From: Cyanobacteria bacterium UBA11153
Lineage (GTDB): Bacteria > Cyanobacteriota > Cyanobacteriia > Cyanobacteriales > Coleofasciculaceae
DNA length: 16,327 nucleotides
Direction: 5' to 3'
Assembly: GCA_003511885.1 (NCBI GenBank)
Contig: DOIX01000335.1
Location: 5,953-22,279 of the forward strand
Made by a program: the position numbers and the translations under genes. Positions 13,834 through 16,327 of the stretch are shown one piece after another. The notes beneath the pieces were generated by a model. That model saw only the letters and a list, made by a program, of their open reading frames with translations, did no database searches and was not told the origin of the DNA. Positions within the stretch are counted from its first letter, which is position 1. The number at the start of each line of letters is the position of its first letter.

Positions 13834-15429
13834 TTATGATAACAAATAATAATTTTGGCAAGGTTTGGGAAATAGATTTAAAATTAATAAACGTTCATCT
13901 GTGAGATTAGTTATTTGCTTAACACCTGAGATCGTCACAAGATGAACTGCCTGGAAGGACTGACATAACCATCTTAATGTAGGGCGAGAAGTCACTCTAC
14001 CTAACTGATTCTTTAATCCCATATTCCTTAAATTTAAGGCTAAACGTATTTGTCGTTGTCCCAAGGTATAAACTAATAAGCACAAGGACATTAACATCCC
14101 TAATGTCGCAATTCTTTCTGGACTCTTGAGAAAGACACTATCAGTAAAGAATAAAGGATCTTTCAGAAAAGCAAATCCTCTCTCTGCCGATTGCTGCTCT
14201 TTATATTTCTGGAGGATATCTGAGGAAGTTAACTCACTTTTATCTAAAACATTAGTGGCTAATATGAACCGCCCTCCTTGTTTCTTCGCCGCAGTAATAG
14301 CAGTTTCCTTTTGGGTTATTTTCACCGATATACTATACTCTTTTTTTTTCTGAACACTGCCAATAATTAGCTCTGACAGTTGATGATATTTTAATTTCTT
14401 TTCTAATCTCTTAACCAGCTCGATGATTATACTATTTTTCTCGATTTTTTCTTGGGATATTTTCCTGAGTTCTTTTTCAGCTAATTGCAATTCTTTTTCA
14501 ATCTTTTTTGATAATTTCCGTAAATCTGATTCTCGTCTTGACTGACTGGATACGACTAACCACCTCTGGGCTATTCCGCCATATTTACTTGTTGTTTCGG
14601 CTAAAGTATAACCCTTTATTCCTGATTCAACCAGGGAAGATTCCGGAAGTTGTTTGATTAGATTTTCGGCTGATTTTAGAGTTAAAGGTACTCGAGATAT
14701 CCAAGATATATTCTCAAGCATTTTTAGGTTGTTTTGACTGTATAAGGCACTATCTGCTACCATTATACCTTCAAGGTTGACTTCTTTTTGAAATTTAGTT
14801 ATAATTTCTCCAAATACGGCTTTGTCTGATTCATTCCCATCAGCAATTTTCACAAATAAGGGAATATCCCCATCACTGGTACAGATCAGATCTATGATAA
14901 ATTGTTTTAAGTCAGGTCGATGGTCGCGTGAATAGCCTTGGCTGATTTTTATCGGTATAGGTTTTGGTTCTTTTCCAGTTATTTCTACTGATGGTGATTC
15001 AGATAAATATTTGCCATGAAGATGAAATGAAGTTGAGTCCAAATGCTTGTCTTTAGTAGATATATTATATTTATTACAAGCAAATAAGGCCAGAGATAAG
15101 AAAATCGAACTCAACCCCTTGAGATAAATTTTGTCCATCACTCTGCCAATTTTATCGTCATTTAACCAGTCAACTGAGATCTGTTCTCCCAATAAATGTT
15201 TGGTCGATTTCCCCAGCCAAAATCTGGGAAATAAGTATAAGGGACTGCTGAAAAATCCTAGCCCATTCAAGAGCAGAGCTTTGACTACTAAACCCGCGCT
15301 TATTTTCTCTCCTCTTTCTGCTGGGATTGTTTCATTGATGATTCTGACTATTTCCAATTCATCTATTATTCCGGCTATTAATCCCAGATGGTCGAGATTC
15401 TCTACGGTTAATTCTTCATTGTTATTCAT
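13834..15429 (-). CDS. IS1634-family DDE transposase (DUF4277 N terminus)
   Basis: This protein catalyses movement of the surrounding element. I chose the ATG at 15427-15429 because GGAGAGGAG lies directly upstream and because the family usually begins close to LTVENLDHLGLIAGIIDE. The frame is open further to 15492, which would add 21 residues and make 552. Numbering from the longer form, the DUF4277 region is about 29-140. The DDE residues are probably D152 (HLDSTSFHLHG), D247 (MVADSALYS) and E437 (QQSAERGFAFLKDP). A charged Lys/Glu-rich helical insert lies between the second D and E (about 320-385). The frame is intact and the three acidic residues are present, so the element may still be mobile. 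Confidence 0.92.
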   Translation of the reverse strand: MNNNEELTVENLDHLGLIAGIIDELEIVRIINETIPAERGEKISAGLVVKALLLNGLGFFSSPLYLFPRFWLGKSTKHLLGEQISVDWLNDDKIGRVMDKIYLKGLSSIFLSLALFACNKYNISTKDKHLDSTSFHLHGKYLSESPSVEITGKEPKPIPIKISQGYSRDHRPDLKQFIIDLICTSDGDIPLFVKIADGNESDKAVFGEIITKFQKEVNLEGIMVADSALYSQNNLKMLENISWISRVPLTLKSAENLIKQLPESSLVESGIKGYTLAETTSKYGGIAQRWLVVSSQSRRESDLRKLSKKIEKELQLAEKELRKISQEKIEKNSIIIELVKRLEKKLKYHQLSELIIGSVQKKKEYSISVKITQKETAITAAKKQGGRFILATNVLDKSELTSSDILQKYKEQQSAERGFAFLKDPLFFTDSVFLKSPERIATLGMLMSLCLLVYTLGQRQIRLALNLRNMGLKNQLGRVTSRPTLRWLCQSFQAVHLVTISGVKQITNLTDERLLILNLFPKPCQNYYLLS

Positions 15430-15577
15430 GTCTCCTCTCCATACTACGAGGATGTTTTTCTTCTTTATTTTCTCATTTTCTCGTCCGCTCAACCTGAAGA
15501 TAATTTTTACTTATGTTTGAGTCCCTTGGCGCTCATCTTGGGTATAAATACTCAGGGGCTTTGACCCTTTTTTTGGT

Positions 15578-15617
15578 TTAACTCTCCCTTGTGACAGTTG
15601 AGGGTGCGCAATGTGGG
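15578..15617 (-). repeat. Right terminal inverted repeat of the IS
   Basis: Read on the minus strand from 15617 it begins CCCACATTGCGCACCCT, then AACTGTCACAAGGGA and AGTTAA at 15583-15578. It matches the left repeat at 37 of 40 positions. The transposase promoter must lie between this end and 15429, but I cannot place it with confidence. Confidence 0.9.
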
Positions 15618-15623
15618 TTTAAG

Positions 15624-15891
15624 TGAGGAACAAAAAGCCTCTTTTGCACCGATTTGTCCCGACTTCGTAGTTGAATTACGTTCTCAAAGCGATACCCTCA
15701 GTGGATTGCAAAAGAAAATGGAAGAATATATTGACAATGGTGCATTACTAGGCTTATTAATCGATCGCAAAAACCGAAAAGTTCACATCTACCGCCCCAA
15801 GCAACAACCAGAAATATTAGATAATCCTGAAACAGTTAGCTGTGAACCAATACTACCAGGATTTGTCTTGCGGATGGCCAAAATTTGGTGA
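15624..15891 (+). pseudogene. Uma2-family gene, 3' fragment downstream of the IS
   Basis: This holds codons 113-200 of the split Uma2 gene: EEQKASFAPICPDFVVELRS with the conserved E129, the K-rich QKKMEEY (141-147), LLGLLIDRKNRKVHIYRP and the C-terminal strand PILPGFVLRM. The original start and the D99 motif are on the other side of the IS. The frame is open back to a TTG at 15598 inside the IS repeat, but there is no ribosome binding site there, so translation is unlikely. No further gene follows to the window edge. Confidence 0.88.
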
Positions 15892-15935
15892 GGGGTATGA
15901 TTAGATGATTTTTGTTTAAAAAAATTTACATTATC

Positions 15936-16023
15936 AGGACTTACGCAAACCATCTATCTGTAGGGTGCGTTATGCGTAAGCTAACAGACCATCCACTATT
16001 GGTAGCGTGACTGCGTAAGTCCT
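15936..16023. mobile_element. Small MITE-like element with 12-bp perfect terminal inverted repeats
   Basis: AGGACTTACGCA (15936-15947) and TGCGTAAGTCCT (16012-16023) are exact complements 64 bp apart. The inside contains GTAGGGTGCGTTATGCGTAAGC and no reading frame. ATTAT occurs one base outside each end (15930-15934 and 16025-16029), which might be a target duplication, though AT-rich coincidence is possible. This end sequence is familiar from dispersed cyanobacterial MITEs. Confidence 0.6.
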
Positions 16024-16122
16024 AATTATGACTCATCTCTTCTGTATTTTCAACAAGCTAAGATAATTGACAATAACTATGATGACAAGAGCGCGATGGC
16101 AATGATTGCCCGCTTTGCGATC

Positions 16123-16312
16123 AGAGCTGTCTCATGTTCAAATTTTGATCAAGCTACAAATCAGACTGGGAGAGGGTTTCTCACCCTAAATCCTAATAAA
16201 ATAAAATTAGGAATTAATTATTGTGAAAAACCCTCATTCTCCCCTGCTCCCCTGCTCCCCTGCTCCACTGCCCCCCTGCCCTCAATTTTTCAACCGAGAA
16301 TGAAACAGCCCT
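16123..16312. repeat. Possible second MITE-like element, 190 bp
   Basis: AGAGCTGTCTCAT (16123-16135) and ATGAAACAGCCCT (16300-16312) are complementary at 11 of 13 positions. Interior pairs such as ATCCTAAT with ATTAGGAAT, and GAGGGTTTCTCAC with GTGAAAAACCCTC, suggest a long fold-back. There is no reading frame. The rest of 15892-16327 shows only a GGCAAT/ATTGCC hairpin at 16098-16110 and the octamer array. Confidence 0.4.
16239..16278. repeat. Tandem octamer repeat, five units
   Basis: Three exact CTCCCCTG units (16239-16262) are followed by CTCCACTG and CCCCCCTG. The array lies inside the candidate MITE-like element near the window end. It resembles the slippage-prone short tandem repeats of cyanobacterial intergenic DNA. 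Confidence 0.8.
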
Positions 16313-16327
16313 GCCCTCCATCCCTAC

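Larger units (their letters stand above)
13584..15617 (-). mobile_element. Complete IS1634-type insertion sequence, 2034 bp
   Basis: The element is bounded by 40-bp inverted repeats (37 of 40 identical) and flanked by direct TTTAAG copies at 13578-13583 and 15618-15623. It carries a single full-length transposase on the minus strand. A 6-bp duplication and a DUF4277-type transposase fit the IS1634 family. Element plus duplication is 2040 bp, a multiple of three. It has split a Uma2 gene, and the reconstructed target reads perfectly in frame, so the insertion is probably recent. Confidence 0.92.

Noticed and set aside
15598..15623. TTG start giving a separate 97-residue protein at the right IS end
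   Set aside because: The first codons are IS inverted-repeat sequence, without a ribosome binding site. The rest is the 3' half of the split Uma2 gene.
12057..15891. Defence island built around Uma2 nucleases
   Set aside because: Uma2 genes are scattered in large numbers in cyanobacteria, and no methylase, toxin-antitoxin pair or other defence gene is adjacent, so a system claim is not supported.

Overview
The window looks like accessory DNA from a filamentous cyanobacterium. Four HIP1 octamers (GCGATCGC) lie at about 49, 1366, 5360 and 6142. The gene content fits the same group: a two-partner-secretion haemagglutinin, a multidomain subtilase with Calx-beta and SBBP repeats, and two Uma2 (DUF820) genes. 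The gaps hold short tandem heptamers or octamers and small inverted-repeat elements of kinds common in cyanobacterial genomes. I cannot name a genus from the sequence alone.

Layout. (1) 1-4778, minus: 5' end (at least 1592 residues, running off the window) of a very large filamentous-haemagglutinin-type adhesin with signal peptide, TPS secretion domain and several internal repeats. (2) 4779-5666: about 890 bp with no convincing gene but several hairpins, including a possible three-way-junction structure upstream of the adhesin. (3) 5667-6641, minus: family 2 glycosyltransferase, ending at a terminator-like hairpin. (4) 6921-11906, plus: 1661-residue subtilisin-like (S8) protease with DUF4114, prodomain, catalytic domain, P domain, three Calx-beta domains and seven propeller-type repeats. 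(5) 12057-12947: intact Uma2 protein with a C-terminal coiled coil. (6) 12962-13145: a MITE-like element and a 19-bp-arm hairpin. (7) 13249-15891: a second Uma2 gene split by a complete IS1634-type insertion sequence (13584-15617), with 40-bp terminal inverted repeats and a 6-bp target duplication TTTAAG. (8) 15892-16327: two further MITE-like inverted-repeat elements and a tandem octamer.

How the parts may work together. The adhesin, glycosyltransferase and subtilase could form a cell-surface module. In Bordetella, the TPS adhesin FHA is matured by the subtilisin-like protease SphB1, so a subtilase near a TPS adhesin is suggestive. The link here is inference from position only, because the genes lie on both strands and are separated by long gaps. 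The right half is an ordinary cyanobacterial repeat and IS landscape around Uma2 genes. I see no convincing new defence or signalling system. The strongest direct observations are the base-perfect reconstruction of the IS insertion, a compositional switch inside the protease gene that ends in a C-free quadruplex-type tract, and the folded element upstream of the adhesin.
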